Of a stretch of 59,682 bases of DNA, positions 1 to 8,178 are shown piece after piece. The DNA lies in assembly GCA_029245245.1 (NCBI GenBank), contig JAQWPT010000013.1, forward strand, positions 1-59,682, given 5' to 3'. Below the pieces are notes generated by a model. The model saw only the letters and a program-made list of their open reading frames with translations, did not search any database and was not told the origin of the DNA. This DNA is from Phycisphaerales bacterium. Lineage in GTDB: Bacteria; Planctomycetota; Phycisphaerae; Phycisphaerales; SM1A02. The position numbers and the translations under genes were made by a program. The stretch's first letter is position 1, and every line of letters starts with the position of its first letter.

Positions 1-2943
1 GCAGTCGGTTCCTTCGTAGACCACCAGGTCGGTGTCGTAGTCGGCACCGCCGCCGAGATCGCCGCAGGTCGAGACCAGCAGGTTCCCATCGCCACAGGCG
101 ATGTAGCTGTACCAGATGTCATGGTAGGTCTGGCCGTCGAAGTCACATTCGGAGTGAGCGGATCCGTCCGTGGTCGCCGACGTGGTGTCGAAGTCCCAGA
201 TGCCGTTTCCGATGGGTGCGGCCTGGGCGCAGTCGTCCGGGTTCGGCACGGCGCCGACCTGGATGGAAACGGTCGCGTCCAGTGATGACAGGTCGCCGTC
301 GGTCACCTGGAATGTGAAGTCGTCTGAGCCGATGTAGCCCGAGTCGGAGTCGTACTCGACGATGTTGTCGGACATGGCGAACGGAACCGCATTGATCGGC
401 GTTCCGGTCGACGAGGCCAGTGAGCCGTCCGTGGGCAGGCTGGTGATCACGTAGGACAGCGGGCTGCCGTCCGGCGATGCGCCATCAAGCACGATGTCAA
501 TGTCGGCATCGACATCGACAAAGACGGACTGGTCATACGCCACGGGTGGGCAGATGTCGCCGGATGAGGCGATCTTCATCGTCCATGCGTTGAGGCTGCC
601 GGTGTCGGCACCGGCGTTGTCGGAGAGGGTCAGCGTCCATGTGCCGGCAACCAGTTCGCCGTCGAAATCGGCCAGGGAGCCGGGTCCGTCGGGAGCGGTG
701 CCGTCGCCATCGTCGTCATAGGTGACGAGGATGTCGGAATCGCCGCCACCACTGCGGTCGTGCAGTCGGACGGTGGTTCCCTCCGGCGAAGTCAGGTCGA
801 TGATGAGGTCGCCGATGAAGGTGTGGCTGATGTCCATCTCCACGTCCACGTCACCGATGCAGTAGGCGTCGCCGACTTCGATGTCGGACGTGATGGTGGC
901 GTTGTCGGTGATGGGAATGGGCGTGTCATAGGCCGTGTAGGTGAATCGGCCGACGTCCAGGACGACGGTCCGGGTGGTGTCGCCACCGTCGCCGTTGTAG
1001 TTGTTGAAGGTCACCGTGCCCTCGACGATGCCGTTGGGCAGGTCGTTGGCGGCATCGGAGAACCCGATGGTCACGATGGCATCATCCCCCTCGTTGAGCA
1101 GGGTGATGGAGTCGCTGGAGCCGCCGTTGATGGAGATCCAGTTTACGTCGGACGTGATCTCGATCAGCGCATCCGTGGGGCGAAGGCTCGTGACCACGTA
1201 GTCCTGGGTGGACGGGAAGGGGCCACCGAGGGGGCCGCCGGCCACGTGGCCATGATCGGGGTCGGTCGTGAAGTCGGAAATGCCGACTTCAAGCGTGTGA
1301 ACCAGTTCACGTTCGTTGCCGTTGGTGAGATCCTCGATGAGCAGGGTGTTGGTGTACACGCCGGCAGGCAGGGTTGCGGTCGTCGCTCCCAGTGCGACCA
1401 CGACCACGACCTCTCCGCCTTCGGGATCAAGCGTTCCATTGACGGGGAACGTGTTCCCGTTGGTGTTCAGTGTGAAGGTTCCATTGCTGGAGACGCGGTA
1501 CTGAACGGCGTCGGGGGAGTTGTTGGTGAGCGTGTAGGCGATGCTGTCCTCGGTGAAGGGGCCGCCGGCCTCGCCGTAGTGCAGGACGTCGATCGCGGGA
1601 TCGACGGACAGGCCCTTGCCGAGGGTGTCGACGAAGACGGTGCCGGTGCCATCGGGGTCCAGTACGTCACTGAGTCCGGCGTCCCAGGAGACGGCGATGC
1701 GGCCGTACCAGTCCTCGAGGTCATTGCCGCACGCGGCGTAGCCGCCATGGAGCTGGCCGACTACGCGGTGGGTGGTGCAGTCGAACATGGGTGAGCCGGA
1801 CGAGCCGGGCTCGGTGGTGCCGAGGTCCCAGTCGATGATTCGAAGGTGGGTCGTGCCGGGCGTGTTGTAGCCGTAGATCTCGGAGGCGTCGTAGTCGATG
1901 GACCATCGCTTGGCGTCGACGCTGGGCTGGTGGATCGCCACGGAGCAGTCGGTGGCCAGATCACGGGCGTCCCAGCCGCAGTAGGCGACCTCGTAGGTTT
2001 CGTCGGGCTCGTTGTAGAACTCGACGATGGTGAAGTCTGATGCGCTGCTGCCGGCGCGGAAGGTCGAGCCGGTGGAGAACTGGTCAAGTGTTCCGGTTTC
2101 GCTCGAGTTGCAGGGGCAATCCAGGGGGGCGTCGAAGTCGTCCTCGAAGTTCCAGAACGCCACGAGGGAGGAGGCGTTGCTGGAGCTGACACCGCAGTGG
2201 TTGGCGGTCATGAACAGGGGACTGCCGTCCTGCCGCACGTTGTTGACCATGAAGCCGGTGCAGAAGAGGGAGCCGCCGGTGGAGATGGCGGCAACGCAGG
2301 GAATCTCGTCCCGCCACTCGTCAGCCTCGGCGCAGGCCACGTCGTAGTTGCATGAACCCGAGCGGTTCGGCGAGGCGAGGTCGTAGAAGCCGCGGTAGCC
2401 CACGTTGATGCGGGTCAGGGCCATCGACTGCTCGACGAAGTCGCGGTCGCGTTCGTCGACCTGGATCTCCACGAGGATGTCGTCACCGGGGATGGGTGGG
2501 GTCCAGAGCTGGTTGTCAATGTTGTTGTCATCGGTGGTGAAGGGCCGGATGAAGACGTCCCCGTCGGTGGTGGACACCGAGAGCAGGCCGTTGGTCGGCA
2601 GTTCAAATCGCTCGAAGGCGAGGTTGATGGAGGTCGCGTCCTGGGAGATCACGCGGAGCCGCCACATGAGCGTGGTGTCGTCAAGGCGTTCCCATGTGCC
2701 GGCGGTGGCGGGGGTCACGCTCACGTCATGGGGGATGGCGTAGCGATAGGGGTCGCCGTCGGCCAGTCGCCGATGATCCTCGGCATCGATTGCCGCGAAG
2801 TCGAGGCGGGGAATTTCCACGATCTCGATCGCCTGCACGGGCAGGGCGGGGTTGGCCAGGTTGCCGGGGGCGGCAAGCGTGGTGTTGATCGAGCAGGCAA
2901 TCGCGGCAGTGGCCGCGCCGATGGCGAGCGTTCTGGTGAACAT
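1..2943 (-). CDS. Secreted trypsin-fold protease (lysyl-endopeptidase-like) with P domain, C-terminus cut by window edge
   Basis: I read one uninterrupted minus-strand frame from the ATG at 2943 to base 1 (981 codons, no stop), so the C-terminus lies outside. The start is preceded by a GGGAGAAAG ribosome site and followed by a signal peptide (about residues 1-24). The peptidase S1-like domain (about 200-420) shows the triad: His249 in TANHCG, Asp near 303 in SDFTIVEF, Ser382 in GSSGSP, plus many Cys as in Achromobacter protease I relatives. A proprotein-convertase P/Homo B domain lies near residues 690-815 (beta-sandwich with DISHTFIGDLIIDLTSPEG), then an Ig/cadherin-like segment (PVAYDQSVFVDVDADIDI). 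Known for the family: P domains accompany secreted proteases. Substrate specificity for Lys is inferred from family resemblance only. Probably secreted to the periplasm or cell surface. Confidence 0.85.
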   Translation of the reverse strand, partial: MFTRTLAIGAATAAIACSINTTLAAPGNLANPALPVQAIEIVEIPRLDFAAIDAEDHRRLADGDPYRYAIPHDVSVTPATAGTWERLDDTTLMWRLRVISQDATSINLAFERFELPTNGLLSVSTTDGDVFIRPFTTDDNNIDNQLWTPPIPGDDILVEIQVDERDRDFVEQSMALTRINVGYRGFYDLASPNRSGSCNYDVACAEADEWRDEIPCVAAISTGGSLFCTGFMVNNVRQDGSPLFMTANHCGVSSSNASSLVAFWNFEDDFDAPLDCPCNSSETGTLDQFSTGSTFRAGSSASDFTIVEFYNEPDETYEVAYCGWDARDLATDCSVAIHQPSVDAKRWSIDYDASEIYGYNTPGTTHLRIIDWDLGTTEPGSSGSPMFDCTTHRVVGQLHGGYAACGNDLEDWYGRIAVSWDAGLSDVLDPDGTGTVFVDTLGKGLSVDPAIDVLHYGEAGGPFTEDSIAYTLTNNSPDAVQYRVSSNGTFTLNTNGNTFPVNGTLDPEGGEVVVVVALGATTATLPAGVYTNTLLIEDLTNGNERELVHTLEVGISDFTTDPDHGHVAGGPLGGPFPSTQDYVVTSLRPTDALIEITSDVNWISINGGSSDSITLLNEGDDAIVTIGFSDAANDLPNGIVEGTVTFNNYNGDGGDTTRTVVLDVGRFTYTAYDTPIPITDNATITSDIEVGDAYCIGDVDVEMDISHTFIGDLIIDLTSPEGTTVRLHDRSGGGDSDILVTYDDDGDGTAPDGPGSLADFDGELVAGTWTLTLSDNAGADTGSLNAWTMKIASSGDICPPVAYDQSVFVDVDADIDIVLDGASPDGSPLSYVITSLPTDGSLASSTGTPINAVPFAMSDNIVEYDSDSGYIGSDDFTFQVTDGDLSSLDATVSIQVGAVPNPDDCAQAAPIGNGIWDFDTTSATTDGSAHSECDFDGQTYHDIWYSYIACGDGNLLVSTCGDLGGGADYDTDLVVYEGTDC

Positions 2944-3045
2944 CGTGTTCTTTCTCCCTGGGGCCGAAATGGCCGTTTCTCCACTGCTCAACGTACTGGG
3001 CAGGGGGGTGCATGGCAATGAGGGATTGGGGTTTCGGGCCGGAAA

Positions 3046-3882
3046 TCAGGATGAGGCAGTGGTTTGCGGCTCATCGGGGGGGGTGTCCTGCATCTTCTTG
3101 ACCGCTCGCATGGCGATGCGGGCCACCACGGCGCTGGCAAGGATGGCGAATCCGAGCCCCACGTAGATGGAGACTTCCTTGACCCAGCTGGTGCTGGTCT
3201 GGTGCGCGGCCACCTCGGTGACGTGTCGGGCGGTGAAGCCGAAGTACACGGTGGAGATGTTGCCGGGGAACATGCCCAGGCAGGCCAGCACGTAGGGGCG
3301 GAACTTCGCCGAGGACACCGAGAGCACGTAGCACAGCAGCGAGTAGTTCAAGGGCGAGAGCCGCAGCAGGAACATGAGCCTGAAGCCTTCCTTGCCGGCG
3401 GCCTCGTCGAAGGCCATGAGCTTGGGATGCTTCTGGAGCTGCTTGCGGACCGGGGAGTAGAAGACCTTGCGGCCGATGAAGAAGATCAACATGGCTCCAA
3501 TGGTTCCCGCCACCACGACCCACAGGATGCCCATCCAGAAGCCGAAGAGGGTGCCTGCGGCGATGGCGATGATCGATTCGGGGAAGAAGAAGCTGGTGAG
3601 CACGATGAAGATCAGGCAGTAGACCAGCGGGCCCCAGAGGCCCAGTGACTTCACCCATTCGCGAAGGTCGGGCATGAAGGGCTTCATGAAGTGGATCAGC
3701 ACGAAGAGGACCGCAAGAATCGCCGCGCCGATCGCGCAGCGGAAGAGGGCGCGTCGGAGGGTGTGCTTGGCCGGCTTCTGGGCATCGGCTTCGGCCCGGG
3801 CGGCCTCGTGGAGATGGACGTGTCGCAGCAGCATCGAGAGGATTGTCGGCTTGAACCCCCCATGGCGTCCAGTCGGAACCAT
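3046..3882 (-). CDS. TVP38/TMEM64 (VTT domain) membrane protein
   Basis: 278 residues with a cytoplasmic charged N-terminus, then hydrophobic helices near 47-66, 85-115, 118-140, 170-210 and 240-262. The central part has the VTT/SNARE-associated pattern: a short LTSFFFPESIIAIAAGTLFG re-entrant segment followed by a Gly-rich helix and FxxRLSPLNYSLLCYVLSVS. Family members (TVP38/TMEM64, DedA relatives) are polytopic inner-membrane proteins, some implicated in lipid scrambling or undecaprenyl-phosphate recycling; no specific substrate can be assigned here. ATG at 3882 is used, but Met at 3834 (MLLRHV) is an equally good start and would leave more room from the oppositely oriented tRNA-Gly that begins 20 bp upstream. 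It precedes the protease gene on the same strand by about 100 bp. Confidence 0.85.
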   Translation of the reverse strand: MVPTGRHGGFKPTILSMLLRHVHLHEAARAEADAQKPAKHTLRRALFRCAIGAAILAVLFVLIHFMKPFMPDLREWVKSLGLWGPLVYCLIFIVLTSFFFPESIIAIAAGTLFGFWMGILWVVVAGTIGAMLIFFIGRKVFYSPVRKQLQKHPKLMAFDEAAGKEGFRLMFLLRLSPLNYSLLCYVLSVSSAKFRPYVLACLGMFPGNISTVYFGFTARHVTEVAAHQTSTSWVKEVSIYVGLGFAILASAVVARIAMRAVKKMQDTPPDEPQTTASS

Positions 3883-3901
3883 GTGGTATCCTGTGGAAAC
3901 T

Positions 3902-3973
3902 GCGGGTGTAGCTCAATGGTAGAGCGTCAGCCTTCCAAGCTGAATGTTGACGGTTCGAGTCCGTTCACCCGCT
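3902..3973 (+). tRNA. tRNA-Gly (anticodon TCC)
   Basis: Complete cloverleaf: acceptor GCGGGTG pairs with CACCCGC, D arm GCTC/GAGC, anticodon stem TCAGC/GCTGA with loop CTTCCAA (anticodon TCC at 3934-3936), T stem GACGG/CCGTT with loop TTCGAGT, discriminator T. The 3' CCA is not encoded, consistent with the CCA-adding enzyme gene in this window. A TATCCT hexamer at 3887-3892 is a possible -10. Confidence 0.97.
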
Positions 3974-3983
3974 TTCAATGAAA

Positions 3984-4021
3984 CAGCCCCGCGCCGGAGA
4001 CCGGTGCGGGGCTGTTTGTTT
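3984..4021. terminator. Bidirectional intrinsic terminator behind tRNA-Gly
   Basis: Hairpin with arms CAGCCCCGC.CCGG and CCGG.GCGGGGCTG (one G-T opposition) around an AGA loop, followed by TTTGTTT on the plus strand and by TTTC on the minus strand. It can serve both tRNA-Gly and the beta-helix gene that ends at 4039 from the other side. Confidence 0.85.
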
Positions 4022-4038
4022 CGGGTTGAAGGATCGAC

Positions 4039-6273
4039 TCAGTTCGGGCAGGGGCCCCAGTTTGCGATGACGATCAGCAGGTCGTCGACTCCGACGACCT
4101 CGTCGCCGTTGATGTCCTCGTCGCACGCGAAGCAGGGGCCCCAGGCGCCGATGATCGAGATGAGGTCATTGACGTTGATGAACCCGTCGCCGTTGACGTC
4201 CCCGGGGCACTCGCATTCATCGGGCACTCCGTTGCCGTTGTTGTCGGTCGAGTCGCCATTGGCGATGTCGCAGGCGTCGTTCACCCCGTTGTCATTGCAG
4301 TCTTCCTGGGGATCGCATACGTCCGGGACACCGTTGCCGTCGCAATCCTCGTAGGTGCCGTCGGCAATGTCGCAGGCATCGGTGACCCCGTTGCCGTCAC
4401 AGTCCGGTTCGCATTCATCCGGGATGCCGTTGCCGTCGCAATCGACCGAGCTGCTGTCGGCGATGTCGCAGGTGTCGGGGATGCCGTTGGCGTTGCAGTC
4501 GATGGCGGTGCCGTCATTGATGTCACAGCCGTCTGGAATGCCGTTGCCATTGCAATCCTCGTCGCAGACATCCGGCACGCCATTGCTGTCGCAGTCGGCG
4601 TAGGTGCCGTCGGCGATGTCGCATTCGTCGGGAATGCCGTTGCCGTCGCAGTCGCCGCCGTCGGCGATGTCGCACTCGTCGGGCACGCCGTTGCTGTTGC
4701 AGTCAAGGCTGTAGCCGAAGATCAGGTCGTACTCGTCGGGCAGGCCATTTTCATTGCAGTCGTCACCGCAGGTTTCGCTGAAGGTGACGTCGCCGTCGTC
4801 ATACCAGCCGCCGGCGATGTCGCCCTCGCTGTTGGCGCAGAAGAGGGTGTCGCTGACGGTCGGCCAGGCCGGGGCGCCGCCGGTCGAGTAGATGCCGCCG
4901 CCGGAGGGCGCGGTGTTGCTGTTGATGATCGAGCCCGTGATCACCGGGTAACTGCTGTCTGAGTAGATTGCTCCGCCACGATCGGAAGCCGTATTCGCCG
5001 TCAAGTTCACGCTGAGCATGAAGGGCGACGCGGTGCCGTAGGTGTAGATTGCGCCACCATCCTCGGCCGAGCAGCCGACGATCGAGCTGTTCTGCATGAA
5101 GGGGTTGCCATTGGTGTCGGAGTAGATGGCGCCACCGCGAGCTCCAGGTCCACTGGATTCCCCATCTCCCAAGTCTATAGATGCGCATCCAGTGAACGTG
5201 CAGTTGTTGAACTGGACTGCCGCACCATGTAGGTAGGTCGAACCTCCATAAGAGTAAATATCAACGTCTTCTCCACAGCATCCAGACCCAGCTGCCGTTG
5301 TACTTGAGTCGGCGAAGTGGCAGTTTGTGACTTGCCAGTTAGAAAAACTACTCAAACAGAGATCGCCGCCGAAAGCAATAGAATCCGGATGATTCGGGCA
5401 ACCATCACCATTAATTTCGGTGTAAGCGTATGCATGATTGCTAGCAAAGTCGCAGTTGGTGACCGTGGCTGTCGAGTTATATGATGAAATCGCGCCGCCT
5501 TCAGATCTCCGGCTTCCAGGATTGCACTCTGTCCTAGATGTAGATGTCTCGTTGTTGGTGAAGTTGCAGCCAGCCATCGACAGGGAGGAGTCGCTCATGT
5601 ACATGGCGCCGCCCTTCGTGTCGCTTGAGGTGCTGGTGCGATTGTCCTGGAAGTCGCACGAGTCGATGCCCAAAGCGGTTCCGCTCGAGCAATGAATCGC
5701 TCCGCCGTCACGGCTGGCCACGTTTCCTCGAAGAAGCGTATTGGACATCGTCAGCGTGCCGCCGGTGAGGTGCATGCCGGCGCCGTCGGAGGCGGAGTTG
5801 TTCTTGATCTCACAATCCTCGAAGACGGGGTCGGAACTCACCGCGACCACGCCGCCGCCATTGGTGGCGGAGTTGCCGATGATCTTGCACGAGAGGATGG
5901 TGGGGGCCGAGCCATTGAAACTCAGGCCGGCGCCGTTGGGCGCGTTGCGGACCGTGAAGCCCTCGAGGATCGCGTTCTCGTTCTCGGCCGTGTGGAAGGT
6001 CACCAGCGGGCCCGACGTGCTCTGGCCGTCGATGTAGGTGGCGATGGCACCAGCCTGGGAGTAGATGTGGACCGACTTGCCCAGGAAGTTGATCTGCTCG
6101 AAGTAGACGCCCGGTTGCACGGAGATCTCGTCACCGTTCTGGTTCGCCAACTCGATCGCCGACTGGATCGTCGGGGTCTTGCCGGTGGGCACGATGAAGG
6201 TCGTTGCAAGTGCGGGGACGGCGAACATGGCGGCGCAGGCCGCGGCCAGGACGGTGTTCAGTCGAGTCGACAT
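4039..6273 (-). CDS. Secreted parallel beta-helix protein with TSP3-like repeats and C-terminal dockerin-like module
   Basis: 744 residues from the ATG at 6273, chosen because it starts a clean signal peptide (MSTRLNTVLAAACAAMFAVP...) and has GGAG upstream; the frame is open further upstream but without such features. Residues about 24-500 form right-handed beta-helix (pectin-lyase-fold) repeats with the recurring pattern GGAIYS/GGxIxxNS and N-x-A-x-xGG, as in polymorphic outer-membrane-like and planctomycetal surface proteins. Residues about 510-690 hold eleven NGxPDxCD repeats, then GDVNGDGFINVNDL...WGPC twice, a dockerin-like EF-hand pair. Likely an extracellular, Ca-binding, many-turn adhesin or glycan-interacting surface protein. 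No catalytic residues could be assigned. The middle of the gene (about 5200-5700) is less GC-rich than its flanks. Confidence 0.85.
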   Translation of the reverse strand: MSTRLNTVLAAACAAMFAVPALATTFIVPTGKTPTIQSAIELANQNGDEISVQPGVYFEQINFLGKSVHIYSQAGAIATYIDGQSTSGPLVTFHTAENENAILEGFTVRNAPNGAGLSFNGSAPTILSCKIIGNSATNGGGVVAVSSDPVFEDCEIKNNSASDGAGMHLTGGTLTMSNTLLRGNVASRDGGAIHCSSGTALGIDSCDFQDNRTSTSSDTKGGAMYMSDSSLSMAGCNFTNNETSTSRTECNPGSRRSEGGAISSYNSTATVTNCDFASNHAYAYTEINGDGCPNHPDSIAFGGDLCLSSFSNWQVTNCHFADSSTTAAGSGCCGEDVDIYSYGGSTYLHGAAVQFNNCTFTGCASIDLGDGESSGPGARGGAIYSDTNGNPFMQNSSIVGCSAEDGGAIYTYGTASPFMLSVNLTANTASDRGGAIYSDSSYPVITGSIINSNTAPSGGGIYSTGGAPAWPTVSDTLFCANSEGDIAGGWYDDGDVTFSETCGDDCNENGLPDEYDLIFGYSLDCNSNGVPDECDIADGGDCDGNGIPDECDIADGTYADCDSNGVPDVCDEDCNGNGIPDGCDINDGTAIDCNANGIPDTCDIADSSSVDCDGNGIPDECEPDCDGNGVTDACDIADGTYEDCDGNGVPDVCDPQEDCNDNGVNDACDIANGDSTDNNGNGVPDECECPGDVNGDGFINVNDLISIIGAWGPCFACDEDINGDEVVGVDDLLIVIANWGPCPN
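4205..4762 (-). repeat. Eleven tandem NGxPDxCD (TSP3/EF-hand-like) repeat units
   Basis: In-frame coding repeats of about 16-17 codons, with consensus DCxGNGIPDECDIADG. Asp/Asn/Gly spacing matches calcium-binding thrombospondin type-3-like loops, and two Cys per unit could form disulfides. The DNA repeats are diverged at third positions, so this is an old, selected protein repeat rather than a recent DNA duplication. Confidence 0.85.
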
Positions 6274-6454
6274 GTGTGGGCTCCGGGTTCTTCTCTTCCA
6301 GTGAACCAGCCACGTTCTCCAGACGTGGCCGTCTCGGGAGGGGCGTTCCCCGGAGTCATGAAGCCCAACTCCCGATGCCACAGGATGATAGGAGAAATGG
6401 AGCCGCTGGGTGCTCGCCCGGTCCAATCGGCCGTGAGGCAGCTTGGAGGGGGGG

Positions 6455-7174
6455 CTACTTGCCGCTGCGGATCCAGGTGCCGCTGGTGTGCTCGGGGATG
6501 ATCACCTTGGTGATCGTCTGCTTGAACACGGTGGCGATCCAGCCCTGGTCCTTGGCGTAGTAGTCCCAGGTATCGCGCTTCACGGTGGCCAGGCCCAGGT
6601 CGGCGTCGTAGTCGGAGTAGATCCGGGTGCAGTCGATGTCCGTGCCGTCGATCTTCAGCGTGACGTCCGCATCGTGGAGGATGGAAATCGTCCAGGTGCC
6701 CGAGGCCATCTTCGAGGACGGGTTGTCGGTGTGGGTGACTGTGATCCTGCCCTTGGCCTTGACCGGCTTGCCGGGTTCAAGGTTCCTGGGGATCACCGGC
6801 AGCGGGGGGTCGAAGGTGCTCGTGCTGCCGCTGGGTGCGTCGACGGTGACTTCGCAGTGCAGGCCGTCGTCGGTGAGTTTCCAGGTGTAGGCGACGCGGT
6901 CGACCACATTGAGCTTCCAGGTCGAGTCACCCAGCGATGTAACGTCGTACGTGACCGTCTTGCCGGAATCGGTGCCGTCGATGATCGAGTACGTCGTCGT
7001 GCCCGGACTCTGGATGAAGGTCTTCTCCCAGTCATCGATGGACCCCTTCTCGACCAGGTCGCCGACGCGGTAGGTGTCGAGCGTGGGGCGTGGCTTGCCG
7101 GGGGGGACATCTGACATGCAGCCCATGGGAAGGCACAGCAGCGGAACCAGAATGGCCAGGATGGCGTTACGCAT
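6455..7174 (-). CDS. Small secreted (probable lipo-) protein, function unknown
   Basis: 239 residues from ATG 7174. The start overlaps the last codons of the upstream acetyltransferase gene (8 bp), suggesting translational coupling. The N-terminus (MRNAILAILVPLLCLPMGC) is a signal peptide ending in a relaxed lipobox (PMGC). The mature part is beta-rich, with YSIIDGTDSGKTVTYDVTSLG and GRITVTHTDNPSSKMASGTW, and no recognisable catalytic motif or family. It is the last gene of the valS-lipoprotein-phosphoesterase-GNAT cluster. Probably anchored to a membrane facing the periplasm; function not assigned. Confidence 0.75.
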   Translation of the reverse strand: MRNAILAILVPLLCLPMGCMSDVPPGKPRPTLDTYRVGDLVEKGSIDDWEKTFIQSPGTTTYSIIDGTDSGKTVTYDVTSLGDSTWKLNVVDRVAYTWKLTDDGLHCEVTVDAPSGSTSTFDPPLPVIPRNLEPGKPVKAKGRITVTHTDNPSSKMASGTWTISILHDADVTLKIDGTDIDCTRIYSDYDADLGLATVKRDTWDYYAKDQGWIATVFKQTITKVIIPEHTSGTWIRSGK

Positions 7175-7649
7175 GGGGTTCGTTGTACAGGTCGACGTAG
7201 AACTCCAGGAGCTTGTGGCCCTCTGACTCGCGCGTGCGGGAGTGGAAGAAGCCGAACTTCTTGAAAAGTTCGATGGCCGGACCACGCTCGATACGGACGT
7301 CCAGGACGATCTTCACGTACCCGTGGTCGCGGCAGAAGCCGATGGCGTGCTCCATGAGCGACGTTCCGACGCCGAGTCGCCGATGGCCTTCCTCGACACG
7401 GAGTCGCCGGACCTCGGCCACGTCATCGCGAATCTCCTGGACGCCGATCATGCCGACCACGTCGTCGGTGGCATCCGCGATCCAGAACCCGCTGGTCTCC
7501 GGCCCCTCGATGTAGGCTTCGTTGAAGTTCTCGATGTCCGCGCCGGTGTCGTTGATGCGTGTCTGGCCCTCGTAGACGCTGGCATCGAACAGCCGCCGGA
7601 TGTCCGGCAGGTCGTCGATCAATGCTCGTCGAATGGTGGGGCTGGCCAC
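7167..7649 (-). CDS. GNAT-family N-acetyltransferase
   Basis: 160 residues, the normal length for a single GNAT domain. It shows the acetyl-CoA binding motif A region (VAEVRRLRVEEGHRRLGVGTSLMEHA, with the RxxGxG-like RRLGVG loop near residues 90-100) and the later EL.KKFGFF motif B typical of the fold. Substrate unknown. It lies 27 bp downstream of the phosphoesterase gene and overlaps the following lipoprotein gene, so it is probably part of the same transcript. A cytoplasmic enzyme using acetyl-CoA is the safe statement. Confidence 0.88.
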   Translation of the reverse strand: MASPTIRRALIDDLPDIRRLFDASVYEGQTRINDTGADIENFNEAYIEGPETSGFWIADATDDVVGMIGVQEIRDDVAEVRRLRVEEGHRRLGVGTSLMEHAIGFCRDHGYVKIVLDVRIERGPAIELFKKFGFFHSRTRESEGHKLLEFYVDLYNEPHA

Positions 7650-7676
7650 GATCGGCTCCGGGAACGTTGGATGTGC

Positions 7677-8171
7677 TCACTCGGCCGCGGGCGGAAGTTC
7701 GAGCACGTCGAGCGTGTCTTCGTCCGTATCCAGCAGCGCCACAGTATACCGCGTCGCCCTTTGCAGCGCCCCGGGGTTGATCAGTCGCGTGCCATCGATG
7801 CATTCGTCGCGAAGTTCGTGGGTGTGCCCGTGCAGCAGCCACGTCACGCGGTCCGCCATGGCGACCTGCAGCAACTCGTTGCGATGACCGTGCGTGTACG
7901 CGAGGGTGTGTCCGTCGATGTCGAGGCGACCAATGGGATGATCCACCACCAGCCCGTGTTCCTCGGCGCGGCGGCGCAGTCCCGCCTCGTCCCAGTCGCA
8001 GTTGCCGAAGACCATGCGCACGTTCCGCTTCGCCATCACGTCGATCGCATCGACGTCGCCGATGTCGCCCAGGTGCAGGAACAGTTCAGCACCACGGGAT
8101 TCAAGCAGTCGAAGCGCGGATTCGATCCGGTCGACGCGGCCATGGGAGTCCGAAAGGATGCCGATGCGCAT
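7677..8171 (-). CDS. YfcE/MJ0936-type metallophosphoesterase
   Basis: 164 residues from ATG 8171 (MRIGILSDSHG). It carries the calcineurin-like metal-binding set in order: DSH near residue 8, LGDIGD near 37, GNCD near 60, HGH near 94 and GHTH near 113. Length matches the compact YfcE/MJ0936 class of phosphodiesterases. It begins 7 bp downstream of the metallopeptidase-like lipoprotein gene. The extended reading frame upstream of this Met overlaps that gene and was rejected because the protein starts exactly at the canonical beta strand. Physiological substrate unknown. Confidence 0.9.
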   Translation of the reverse strand: MRIGILSDSHGRVDRIESALRLLESRGAELFLHLGDIGDVDAIDVMAKRNVRMVFGNCDWDEAGLRRRAEEHGLVVDHPIGRLDIDGHTLAYTHGHRNELLQVAMADRVTWLLHGHTHELRDECIDGTRLINPGALQRATRYTVALLDTDEDTLDVLELPPAAE

Positions 8172-8178
8172 GGGGGCC

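Noticed and set aside
760-1794. A 344-codon plus-strand frame
   Set aside because: Antisense shadow of the lysyl-endopeptidase-like gene; no start signals, no recognisable domain.
4205-4762. Regular repeats that could suggest a CRISPR array
   Set aside because: Repeats are in-frame codons for NGxPDxCD calcium-binding units, spacing varies and there are no unique spacers or cas genes.
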